Positions 1 to 6,443 of a stretch of 10,825 nucleotides of DNA are shown here, in pieces. Numbering within the stretch: position 1 is the first letter of the stretch; the number at the start of each line of letters is the position of its first letter. Position numbers and translations under genes: made by a program. Below the pieces are notes generated by a model that worked only from the letters and a program-made list of their open reading frames with translations, did not search any database and was not told where the DNA came from. This stretch comes from Methanobacteriota archaeon (lineage in GTDB: Archaea > Methanobacteriota > Methanobacteria > Methanobacteriales > Methanobacteriaceae), in the NCBI GenBank assembly GCA_023434825.1, contig JAEYSH010000083.1:1-10825 (forward strand). The letters run 5' to 3'.

Positions 1-44
1 GCAGTAACTCCGTGAATTGCAGCTACTTTACCGTCTACGTCCAT
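1..44 (-). CDS. Partial 5' end of an unidentified gene (runs off the left edge)
   Basis: On the minus strand an ATG at 44-42 opens a frame reading MDVDGKVAAIHGVT and then leaves the window without a stop. It is preceded by a strong Shine-Dalgarno GGAGGA at 56-51 with a 6-nt spacer, which is the main reason to believe it is a real start. A TATA-like box for this strand lies further upstream at about 166-174. Fourteen residues are too few to assign a family; no function is proposed. It is divergent from rqcH. Confidence 0.6.
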   Translation of the reverse strand, partial: MDVDGKVAAIHGVT

Positions 45-165
45 AATTTTTCCTCCACTTTATAATAATAAATATTTTCAACAATTATCATCATAGTTTA
101 CAATTCGATGACTTTTAATTTATGTTCTAACAAAAATATACTTAGAATTTTAATTAGAATCAGTT

Positions 166-174
166 CTTTATATA
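166..174 (-). promoter_or_regulatory. TATA-like box for the left-edge gene
   Basis: Read on the minus strand this is TATATAAAG, a good match to the archaeal TATA element. Archaeal transcription starts about 25 nt downstream, so a start near 140 and a leader of roughly 95 nt would be expected. The palindrome at 176-193 abuts its upstream side, where TFB contacts the BRE. In DNA this AT-rich a chance match is possible. Confidence 0.4.
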
Positions 175-175
175 C

Positions 176-193
176 ATTAGTAAGATTACTAAT
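176..193. repeat. Perfect 18-bp palindrome, candidate operator
   Basis: The sequence ATTAGTAAGATTACTAAT consists of two exact 8-bp arms (ATTAGTAA and TTACTAAT) around a 2-bp GA centre. It sits 1 bp upstream of the minus-strand TATA-like box. A dimeric repressor or activator bound here would overlap the BRE/TFB site of the left-edge gene and lie about 55 bp upstream of the rqcH TATA-like box. The palindrome is directly visible; the operator role is inferred. Confidence 0.4.
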
Positions 194-247
194 AAATATT
201 TAATGTGATATCTCTAGTACTTATCTCATTAAAGTTAGTAGTATCCA

Positions 248-257
248 TTATATAAAG
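248..257 (+). promoter_or_regulatory. TATA-like box, possible rqcH promoter
   Basis: TTATATAAAG on the plus strand is the best TATA match upstream of rqcH. Transcription would then begin near 280 and give a leader of about 110 nt. A weaker AAAATATAC at 316-324 would give a shorter leader, so the promoter choice is uncertain. Confidence 0.35.
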
Positions 258-388
258 CCATACATTACTTATGTATTGATTTAAAGATTTATTATATTAA
301 TTTAATGTTCACAATAAAATATACTTTTTCAAATAACCATTATGTATTTTACTATTTTAATAATTTAGTGTTAAATTAAGGTGTAATC

Positions 389-2365
389 ATGAAAACTATG
401 TCCAATGTAGACGTTTATGCTATTTGTCATGAAATGAAGGAAGTTTTAAAGGGAGCAAGGGTAGATAAAGCTTTTCAGCCAACTAAAGATACTGTTTTAA
501 TTAGATTTCATGTAGCTGGTAGGGGAAGAGTAGATGTTGTGTTTCAAGCAGGTGTCAGGATGCATTTAACTCAATATCCTCTTCCTAACCCAAAAATACC
601 TCCTAACTTTCCAATGCTTCTTAGAAAATATATTAAAGGAGCAACCGTAGAAGATATCAGGCAATATAACTTTGACAGGATAATTGAAATTCAAGTTAAA
701 AAAGAGCAAAAATTCACATTAGTAGTAGAACTCTTTGCTAAAGGTAATATAATTCTTTTAAATGAAGAAGGAAACATTATTTTACCTCTTAAACGTAAAT
801 TATGGAGTGATCGGAAAATATCTGCCAGAGAAGAATATAAATATCCTCCAAAAAGAGGTATAAATCCATTGGAGTTAGAAAAAGAAGAACTTAAAGAATT
901 ATTTGAAAACTCCTCAACTGATATAATAAGAACTCTTGCAAGAAGTGGTTTAGGTGGTATTTACGCTGAAGAGATTATAATGAGGTCAGGGGTACAAAAA
1001 GACATTTCTGCAGAAGATATCGATGATGAAGATTTAAATTCAATTTATAATACAATTTGTGAACTATTTGGTCCTTTAAAAACTTCCAATTTCCATCCCC
1101 AAATCGTGAAAGGTAAAAAAGAGGATGTAGTGCCTATTGATCTTAAATTTTATGAAAATAATGAAAAAGAAATCTTTGAAACATATAATCTTGCTGCAGA
1201 TGAGTTTTACAGTAGTAAAGTAAGGGAAGACATTAAAAGTGAATATGAAGGAATATGGGGTGCTGAAGTTAAAAGGTTCGAAAAAAGACTTAAAATCCAG
1301 GAGGATACTTTAGCTAAATTCCACAAAACAATAGATGAATCCAAAAAGAAAGGAGATTTAATCTATTCTAACTATGCAGCTATTCAAAACATCCTTGATA
1401 TCATCGATAATGCCAGAAAAAAATATTCATGGAATGAGATATCATCAAAACTTAAAATTGCTAAAAAACAAGGATTGGAAGACGCTAAAATTATCGAATC
1501 CCTGGATAAACTGGGAAATTTAAGTTTAAAAATAGATAATACTCCTATAATGATTGATGCAACTACTCCAATTCCAGAAAATGCTGAAGTTTATTATGAA
1601 AAGGCTAAAAAAGCAAAACGGAAAATAAATGGAGTGCATATTGCCATTGAAAAGACAAAAAAAGAGATTGAAAAAGCAAAGAATAAAAAAGAAATAGAAA
1701 TGGAAAGGGTTACTCTCCCTGAAAAAAGGGTTAAAAAAGAACTTAAATGGTACGAAAAGCTTAGATGGTTCCTATCTTCAGATGGTTTTTTAGTAATTGG
1801 TGGTAGAGACGCCAATACTAATGAAATGGTGGTTAAAAAATATATGGAAAATAATGACATTTATTTCCATTCTGATATACACGGAGCACCATCAGTTATA
1901 ATAAAAAGTGAAGGTAAAGAGATTCCAGAAACAACAATTAATGAAGCGGCATCTTTTGCGGCATCATATTCAAGTGCATGGTCTAAAGGGTTTGGATCTC
2001 AAGATGTTTACTGGGTTCATCCAGATCAGGTCTCAAAGACTCCACAATCTGGAGAGTTTGTTGCTAAAGGGGCTTTTATAATTAGGGGAAGTAGAAATTA
2101 TATTAGGGCAGCAACACTTTTAATTGCAGTGGGAGTAGTAGATTATGAAGGTCAAAGAGTAATGGCTGGACCTCTTGATGCAGTAAAAAAGTATACTGAT
2201 AATTACATAATTATTAAACCAGGATATACTAAAAAAGAGGCTTTAGCTAGAGATATATTAAGAAAAATTGATGAAGAACGCATTTTTACTCTTGAAGATA
2301 TGGTGCGGGTTTTACCTTCGGGTAAAGCAGATATTGTTGATGAGAGAACAATTAGAAAAAGATAA
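389..2365 (+). CDS. rqcH: RqcH/NEMF family ribosome rescue factor (NFACT protein)
   Basis: Predicted ribosome-associated quality control factor. Proteins of this family (bacterial RqcH, eukaryotic Rqc2/NEMF) bind the peptidyl-tRNA-blocked large subunit after ribosome splitting; bacterial RqcH recruits tRNA-Ala to add a C-terminal alanine tail that marks the stalled peptide for degradation. The 658 residues are full length. They show an NFACT-N domain (about 5-180) with Asp8 and the Asp96-Arg97 pair matching the residues needed for tailing in homologues, a helix-hairpin-helix (about 182-202, LARSGLGGIYAEEI), long charged coiled-coil helices (about 291-322 and 402-452), and an NFACT-R/DUF814 domain (about 455-570) with GGRDANTNE and FHSDIHGAPS. 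The ATG at 389 follows AAGGTG at 378-383 with a 5-nt spacer. It is monocistronic as far as seen. Older annotations call it fibronectin-binding-like, which is misleading. Confidence 0.95.
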   Translation: MKTMSNVDVYAICHEMKEVLKGARVDKAFQPTKDTVLIRFHVAGRGRVDVVFQAGVRMHLTQYPLPNPKIPPNFPMLLRKYIKGATVEDIRQYNFDRIIEIQVKKEQKFTLVVELFAKGNIILLNEEGNIILPLKRKLWSDRKISAREEYKYPPKRGINPLELEKEELKELFENSSTDIIRTLARSGLGGIYAEEIIMRSGVQKDISAEDIDDEDLNSIYNTICELFGPLKTSNFHPQIVKGKKEDVVPIDLKFYENNEKEIFETYNLAADEFYSSKVREDIKSEYEGIWGAEVKRFEKRLKIQEDTLAKFHKTIDESKKKGDLIYSNYAAIQNILDIIDNARKKYSWNEISSKLKIAKKQGLEDAKIIESLDKLGNLSLKIDNTPIMIDATTPIPENAEVYYEKAKKAKRKINGVHIAIEKTKKEIEKAKNKKEIEMERVTLPEKRVKKELKWYEKLRWFLSSDGFLVIGGRDANTNEMVVKKYMENNDIYFHSDIHGAPSVIIKSEGKEIPETTINEAASFAASYSSAWSKGFGSQDVYWVHPDQVSKTPQSGEFVAKGAFIIRGSRNYIRAATLLIAVGVVDYEGQRVMAGPLDAVKKYTDNYIIIKPGYTKKEALARDILRKIDEERIFTLEDMVRVLPSGKADIVDERTIRKR

Positions 2366-2371
2366 ATAATT

Positions 2372-3979
2372 TTATTCTTTGAAGGTTAACTTGAAGAAAG
2401 CACCTTCAATGTTTTTTATTTCTGCTTCACCATATAACTGGTCTTTTAGGCTATTTACAAGACGTAAACCTAAAGTTTCAGTGCTTTCCAGATCTAAATC
2501 TTCAGGATAGCCGATACCGTTATCATAAACCTCTATTTCGTATCCATTCTCCTTACCTCGGTAATTTATACATATTTTACCTTTTTTATATGTATCTATG
2601 TTTTCAGATTGTTTATTATCATCTTTAACACTAGGGAACGCGTGTTTTATTGAATTTGTTATCAGTTCATTTATTATTAAACCGCAAGGGAGCGCTTTAT
2701 TAATATCCAGTAGAACATTTTCTACTTTAACATCTAAATCAATGGAATGGTTTATTTCATAAGAATGATAGAGTTCTGATGCTAATTGAGGAATATATTC
2801 TGCAAAATTTATTTTTGAAAGATTTTGTGACTGGTATAATTTTTCGTGGATTAAAGCAATTGATTTAATACGGTTCTGAATTTCTTTAAAGTTCTCATAT
2901 ATTTTAGGATCACCAATGTGATTGGACTGCAGATTTATAAGGGAACTTATTATCTGTAAATTATTTTTAACTCTATGGTGTATTTCCCGAAGTAAAACTT
3001 CTTTTTCCTCAAGAGATTTCATTATGTTTATTTCAGCATTTTTTTGTTCTGTAATGTCTTGAAGAGTTTCTACAGCTCCAATTATGTCTCCTTTTGAATT
3101 TCTAATGGCTGCAGCGGTAAAATGTAACCATTTTCCTTCTTCTCCTAGATCTGGGAAAAAGTCTATTGCTTCACATGCATCCTCTAAAATCATTGATTTT
3201 CTATATTTGTTTCCAAAATATTTGGGAATATCATCATAAGCTTTATCTATAAGAAGATCGGCCATACACGGCCTTTTAGTGTTATAAAAAGCTTTCCATT
3301 GGTTTTTAGTACCAACTATTTCTTCTGCAAGGATTCTGCTATGTATTTCCAGTGCTTTATTCCAGTAGGTAACATTATGATCTGTATCAATTACAAATTG
3401 GGGAACTGGAGAAAAATGAATAACATCTTTTAGTTTTTTTTCACTTTCCTGTAAAGCCTCTTCTAGTTCTTTCCTTCTATTAATTTCCATATGTAATTCT
3501 TCATTGGCTTCTTGAAGTTCTTTAGTTCTTTCTTGAACTTTAATTTCCAGGTTTGCATGGGCTTGCCTGAGTGATTCTTCTGCTTTGCTACGTTCTAATT
3601 TTTCTTTACTTTCTTTTAATGCCCTATAAATTGCAGGAGTTAATTTTGAAAGATTATTTTTAAATATATAGTCTGTAGCGCCAGTTTTAAGCATTTCAAC
3701 AGCATATTCTTCTCCAATTTTACCGCTTACAAAAAAGAATGGAATGTCTGGAGATTTTTCACTTGCAATTTGTAATGCTGATGATCCATCAAATGATGGA
3801 AGTGAATGATCAGATAGAATTATGTCCGGTTTGAACTCATCAAGTGCTTTTCTAAACTCTTCTTCTTTTTCAACTACAATAGAGGAAAATTGCAATCCTT
3901 CGCGGCGTAATTCATATTCAATTAATTCTGCATCAAATGAAACGTCTTCAACTATTAATATATTTAGTTTTTCCTGCAT
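2372..3979 (-). CDS. Hybrid response regulator/histidine kinase (REC-PAS-HisKA_2-HATPase)
   Basis: A 535-residue soluble signalling protein with no membrane segment. The N-terminal receiver domain (about 5-122) has acidic residues Glu11/Asp12, phosphoacceptor Asp57 (ILSDHSLP), Ser85 and Lys107. A coiled coil follows (about 123-185), then a PAS domain (about 186-312) containing TKRPCMADLL, then a HisKA_2 dimerisation region with IHHRVKNNLQ (likely phospho-His335), and a HATPase_c domain with N-box NELITNSIKH (437-446), DNGIG (486-490) and a short TLGLRLV G2 box. The kinase can therefore be switched by phosphorylation of its own receiver and by whatever the PAS binds. Start ATG 3979 has GGAG with a 6-nt spacer. 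It is the last gene of a three-gene operon, 11 nt after the stand-alone receiver. No DNA-binding domain is present; its output partner is not evident here. Confidence 0.9.
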   Translation of the reverse strand: MQEKLNILIVEDVSFDAELIEYELRREGLQFSSIVVEKEEEFRKALDEFKPDIILSDHSLPSFDGSSALQIASEKSPDIPFFFVSGKIGEEYAVEMLKTGATDYIFKNNLSKLTPAIYRALKESKEKLERSKAEESLRQAHANLEIKVQERTKELQEANEELHMEINRRKELEEALQESEKKLKDVIHFSPVPQFVIDTDHNVTYWNKALEIHSRILAEEIVGTKNQWKAFYNTKRPCMADLLIDKAYDDIPKYFGNKYRKSMILEDACEAIDFFPDLGEEGKWLHFTAAAIRNSKGDIIGAVETLQDITEQKNAEINIMKSLEEKEVLLREIHHRVKNNLQIISSLINLQSNHIGDPKIYENFKEIQNRIKSIALIHEKLYQSQNLSKINFAEYIPQLASELYHSYEINHSIDLDVKVENVLLDINKALPCGLIINELITNSIKHAFPSVKDDNKQSENIDTYKKGKICINYRGKENGYEIEVYDNGIGYPEDLDLESTETLGLRLVNSLKDQLYGEAEIKNIEGAFFKLTFKE

Positions 3980-3990
3980 TTAGATCTCCA

Positions 3991-4431
3991 TTATTCTGGT
4001 GATTTATTAAGTAACATCCAGTATAATCCCAAAGTTGAAACTGCATTTGTAAATTCTTCAAATTCTACTGGTTTACTGACATAACTATTAACTCCAAGAT
4101 TATAACTTTCTACAATGTCTTCATCTTCTTTAGATGAGGTTAATACAACAATTGGAATTTTATTAGTTCTTTCATCTGCTTTTATCTTGCGGAGTACTTC
4201 CATTCCATCTACTTTAGGCATTCTTAAATCCAAAAGAACTAATTTTGGAAGATCAAGGATTTTCCTTTCTGCGTATCTACCTGTTGCAAAAATGAATTCA
4301 AGCGCTTCTTCCCCATCTTTAACCCAAACTAAATTATTAGCCAGATTTTTTCTTTTTAAAGCTCTGATTGTAAGTTCTGCATCAGTTTCGTTATCTTCAA
4401 CAAGTAGAACTTCTATTTCGTCAAATACCAT
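3991..4431 (-). CDS. Stand-alone receiver response regulator (Rcp1/CheY-like)
   Basis: A single receiver domain of 146 residues with no output domain. It has acidic-pocket residues Glu12/Asp13, phosphoacceptor Asp68 (VLLDLRMP), Thr98 (VVLTSS) and Lys120 followed by Pro121 (YVSKPVEF). The extended insert between helix 2 and strand 3 (GRYAERKILDLP) is typical of the Rcp1 branch, which partners phytochrome-like and other PAS-linked kinases. The ATG at 4431 follows GGGTGA with a 4-nt spacer. It lies 20 nt after the membrane kinase and 11 nt before the hybrid kinase, so it is probably phosphorylated by one or both and shuttles the phosphate between them. Rcp1-type regulators act through protein contacts rather than DNA binding. 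Confidence 0.92.
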   Translation of the reverse strand: MVFDEIEVLLVEDNETDAELTIRALKRKNLANNLVWVKDGEEALEFIFATGRYAERKILDLPKLVLLDLRMPKVDGMEVLRKIKADERTNKIPIVVLTSSKEDEDIVESYNLGVNSYVSKPVEFEEFTNAVSTLGLYWMLLNKSPE

Positions 4432-4451
4432 TTTTCACCCACCGTTTGTCA

Positions 4452-5525
4452 TTAAGTTTGGTTTTTTGGGATGGAAAAGTAAAAAGTTGCTCCTTCATTG
4501 AGTTCTCCTTCACCCCAAACGCTTCCACCGTGTCTTCTTATTACCCTCTGTACAATTGAAAGTCCAACGCCAGTTCCTTCAAATTCATTGGTACTATGTA
4601 ACCTTTGGAAGAGACCAAAAAGTTTAGCCTGGTAATTCATGTCAAATCCCACGCCATTATCTTTAACATAGTATATAATTTCAGTTTTCCCATTCGTAGA
4701 CCCAACTTCAATTACTCTTTCATTTTTTGGTTCTGTAAACTTTAATGAATTAGCTATAAGGTTATTTAGAACTTGTTGAATCAATACAAGATCTCCATAG
4801 GATGGGGGAAGTGTTTTTAGCTTTAATTCAACATTTTGAGCTTGTGATGATGCTTTTTGCTCTTCATAAACTCTTTTTACAAGCTCTTCCATATCTATCT
4901 TGGTAAATTCCATTTCTTGCCTGCTTGCACGAGACAATAGAAGTATATCATCAATAAGTTGCCCCATTTTTTGTGTATTTTCCCTAATAATGTTTAAAAA
5001 CCTCTTACCTTCATCATCTAGCTTGTCTTCATAATCTTCAATCACAATTCGAGAAAAACCATCAATTGCTCTAAGTGGAGCTCTAAGATCATGTGAAACT
5101 GAATATGCAAATGCTTCCAACTCTTGATTAGCATCCTCTAATTTTTCAGTTCTTTTTGTAAGTTTTTCATTCATTTCATTAAGAATTTTCACTCTTTCCA
5201 TTCTTTCAAAAATAAATGCAACCATGGTGATGACTAAAAGTACCATTATCAATCTAAAATAATCTTCAGGGAACAAATCATTTAGACCAAATGAAACAAT
5301 CATAATAAAAACAACAATACCTACCAAAATAGTAGGTGCAAGCCATGATTTATTTTTCCACCAAAATGAGACCAATAAAAGTGATCCTGCAATTTGAAAA
5401 GCTGTATTATTCATATTCTGAGTTACAATATTTAAGTAAAATATTAAACCGAAAAATAAAAATAAAGAACTTATAGCTGCTGTAATTCTATATTTTTCAT
5501 GTTTAGGCGGGGATAATGCTTGCAA
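4452..5525 (-). CDS. Membrane sensor histidine kinase (four TM helices, HisKA-HATPase)
   Basis: A 357-residue integral membrane sensor kinase. Four hydrophobic segments are visible (about 14-35, 42-56, 62-81 and 91-107) with only short loops, so it has no large extracellular sensor domain; the signal may be sensed in or near the membrane. A coiled coil (about 109-137) leads to a HisKA helix with SHDLRAPL (phospho-His145) and a HATPase_c domain with N-box NNLIANSLKF (254-263), DNGVGF (289-294) and GTGVGL (317-322). The kinase core resembles the Cph1 type that pairs with Rcp1 regulators, and one is encoded 20 nt downstream. The start is a TTG at 5525-5523, chosen because GGTGAT lies 3 nt upstream; no in-frame ATG offers a better site. 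It is the first gene of the signalling operon. Confidence 0.9.
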   Translation of the reverse strand: MQALSPPKHEKYRITAAISSLFLFFGLIFYLNIVTQNMNNTAFQIAGSLLLVSFWWKNKSWLAPTILVGIVVFIMIVSFGLNDLFPEDYFRLIMVLLVITMVAFIFERMERVKILNEMNEKLTKRTEKLEDANQELEAFAYSVSHDLRAPLRAIDGFSRIVIEDYEDKLDDEGKRFLNIIRENTQKMGQLIDDILLLSRASRQEMEFTKIDMEELVKRVYEEQKASSQAQNVELKLKTLPPSYGDLVLIQQVLNNLIANSLKFTEPKNERVIEVGSTNGKTEIIYYVKDNGVGFDMNYQAKLFGLFQRLHSTNEFEGTGVGLSIVQRVIRRHGGSVWGEGELNEGATFYFSIPKNQT

Positions 5526-5575
5526 TCTATCACCATTGTTTATTATAATTATGAAATATATTTTTATTTAGTAAT

Positions 5576-5587
5576 CTTATATATATC
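5576..5587 (-). promoter_or_regulatory. TATA-like box of the signalling operon
   Basis: On the minus strand this reads GATATATATAAG, a good archaeal TATA element. A start about 25 nt downstream (near 5555) would give a leader of about 30 nt before the TTG start at 5525, a normal arrangement. The element overlaps TAAGATTACTAA, a 12-mer also present in the palindrome at 176-193. Confidence 0.5.
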
Positions 5588-5680
5588 TTTTAAATAAGGG
5601 CTACTTAAATATTTCAGTTTAAATATCAGAATAAGGGTTTAACATTTAAAAATATTAATAATGCATGATTTAAAACATTC

Positions 5681-5687
5681 AAAAAAA
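5681..5687 (-). terminator. Possible oligo-T terminator of the arv operon
   Basis: Seven consecutive T residues on the minus strand lie about 70 nt beyond the stop codon of the last arv gene. Archaeal RNA polymerase commonly ends at oligo-T runs without a hairpin. The DNA is AT-rich, so the call is weak. Confidence 0.3.
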
Positions 5688-5756
5688 TAATCTCTATGAA
5701 TAAGGCATTTAACCCTATTTTTTAAATATAAGCTAATTATAAAAATAATTTAGGTT

Positions 5757-6059
5757 TTAAGGTTTATCTTTTCCTTTTATTTTCTTTTTAAGCAGGAAAT
5801 TGATATCAATAAGATATTTTCCTTCTTCATCAGAAACTATTATAGAATCATCTTCAAGAAGAGTGGGGAGATCAACTTCGTAAATTCCATGATCATGAAC
5901 CATAATTGTTTCAATTGATTTTCCAGGGACTTTTCCCTGTTTTTCCTCGTTTTCTTCTTTATGATACTCAAAAAAGTGGCTTCCACACTCTGGACATCCT
6001 TTAAGAATGTCTTCAGGATTTCCTTTAAATAGAGCACCGCATTTAATGCATAGATGCAC
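5757..6059 (-). CDS. arvC: ArvC/OapC family zinc-ribbon protein (DUF2072)
   Basis: A small protein of about 100 residues. The N-terminal zinc ribbon has four cysteines in two pairs, CIKC (Cys4, Cys7) and CPEC (Cys22, Cys25), followed by a charged linker and a C-terminal region ending in basic residues. This matches the archaeal zinc-ribbon family encoded beside DUF2073 and an Era-like GTPase, from my memory of the OapC/ArvC family. I chose the GTG at 6059: GGTGAT lies 4 nt upstream, and the protein then starts MHLCIKCG like its relatives. A GTG at 6068 would add three residues but would place its own start inside that ribosome site. The gene overlaps the end of arvB by 17 nt, suggesting translational coupling. 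It is the last gene of the operon; its precise role in vesicle formation is not known to me. Confidence 0.82.
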   Translation of the reverse strand: MHLCIKCGALFKGNPEDILKGCPECGSHFFEYHKEENEEKQGKVPGKSIETIMVHDHGIYEVDLPTLLEDDSIIVSDEEGKYLIDINFLLKKKIKGKDKP

Positions 6060-6411
6060 TGGAATCACCGAGATTTGCTATCATTGAAAGGAAATTGGAT
6101 TTTTTCTTCACGGTTTTCATGACATTTGCAGGGCCAATTATTGTAAGTCCAACCGCTTTCTTTTTGCTCATTCCAAAAAGAGATTTTTTATCCTTTTCTA
6201 AGGTGTATATGTCGATTCCAACAAAATTTTCAATATCTATCTCTCTCATGGTGGTTTCAATAAGCTCAGCTTCTTCTTCAGGGGTCAATCCTCCTTCAAT
6301 AATCACAAGATCTCCTCCTTTCACCCTGTCAACAATCATGGAAATTTTTTCCATGCTACTTTGAGAAAGAAGAGCGTCTGAAGATAGAAAATCCATTTTT
6401 AAACCGTTCAT
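6043..6411 (-). CDS. arvB: ArvB/OapB family protein (DUF2073)
   Basis: A 122-residue soluble protein without membrane segments or metal motifs. Visible blocks are a helical N-terminus, GGDLVIIEGGLTPEEEAELI (about 32-51), an alternating hydrophobic stretch, and GLTIIGPANVMKTVKKK (about 88-104). The set fits the archaeal DUF2073 family always found between the GTPase and the zinc ribbon. It is presumed to work with the GTPase; the biochemical role is unknown. The ATG at 6411 has AGAGGT with a 6-nt spacer. A second in-frame ATG at 6396 is preceded by an identical GGTTTAAAA, so a form five residues shorter is possible. It starts 32 nt after arvA and its 3' end overlaps arvC. Confidence 0.85.
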   Translation of the reverse strand: MNGLKMDFLSSDALLSQSSMEKISMIVDRVKGGDLVIIEGGLTPEEEAELIETTMREIDIENFVGIDIYTLEKDKKSLFGMSKKKAVGLTIIGPANVMKTVKKKSNFLSMIANLGDSSASMH

Positions 6412-6443
6412 TTTTAAACCTCTGATATAATAATCTCTTAAAG

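Larger units (their letters stand above)
45..388. other. Divergent intergenic region, no gene seen
   Basis: This 344-bp stretch lies between the partial left-edge gene and rqcH. It is extremely AT-rich and carries stops in all frames, and no RNA gene fold was recognised. It does hold what a divergent promoter needs: a TATA-like box on each strand (about 166-174 minus, about 248-257 plus), a perfect palindrome at 176-193, and ribosome binding sites next to both start codons. Confidence 0.6.
5526..5756. other. Intergenic region between the arv operon and the kinase operon
   Basis: This 231-bp AT-rich spacer separates two operons on the same strand. It contains the kinase promoter (TATA-like box 5576-5587), a possible oligo-T stop for the upstream operon (5681-5687) and three copies of AATAAGG (5593, 5630, 5699). 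No open reading frame with a ribosome binding site was seen. Confidence 0.5.

Noticed and set aside
266..280. TACAT/ATGTA inverted repeat in the rqcH upstream region
   Set aside because: Arms of 5 bp are too short to distinguish from background.
389..2365. Annotation as a fibronectin-binding surface protein
   Set aside because: There is no signal peptide or anchor, and the NFACT-N, coiled-coil and NFACT-R layout indicates the ribosome quality-control family.
4115..4501. 128-codon plus-strand open frame opposite the lone receiver
   Set aside because: It is a Ser-rich antisense shadow of a well-supported receiver gene and its end runs into the kinase gene; no ribosome site.
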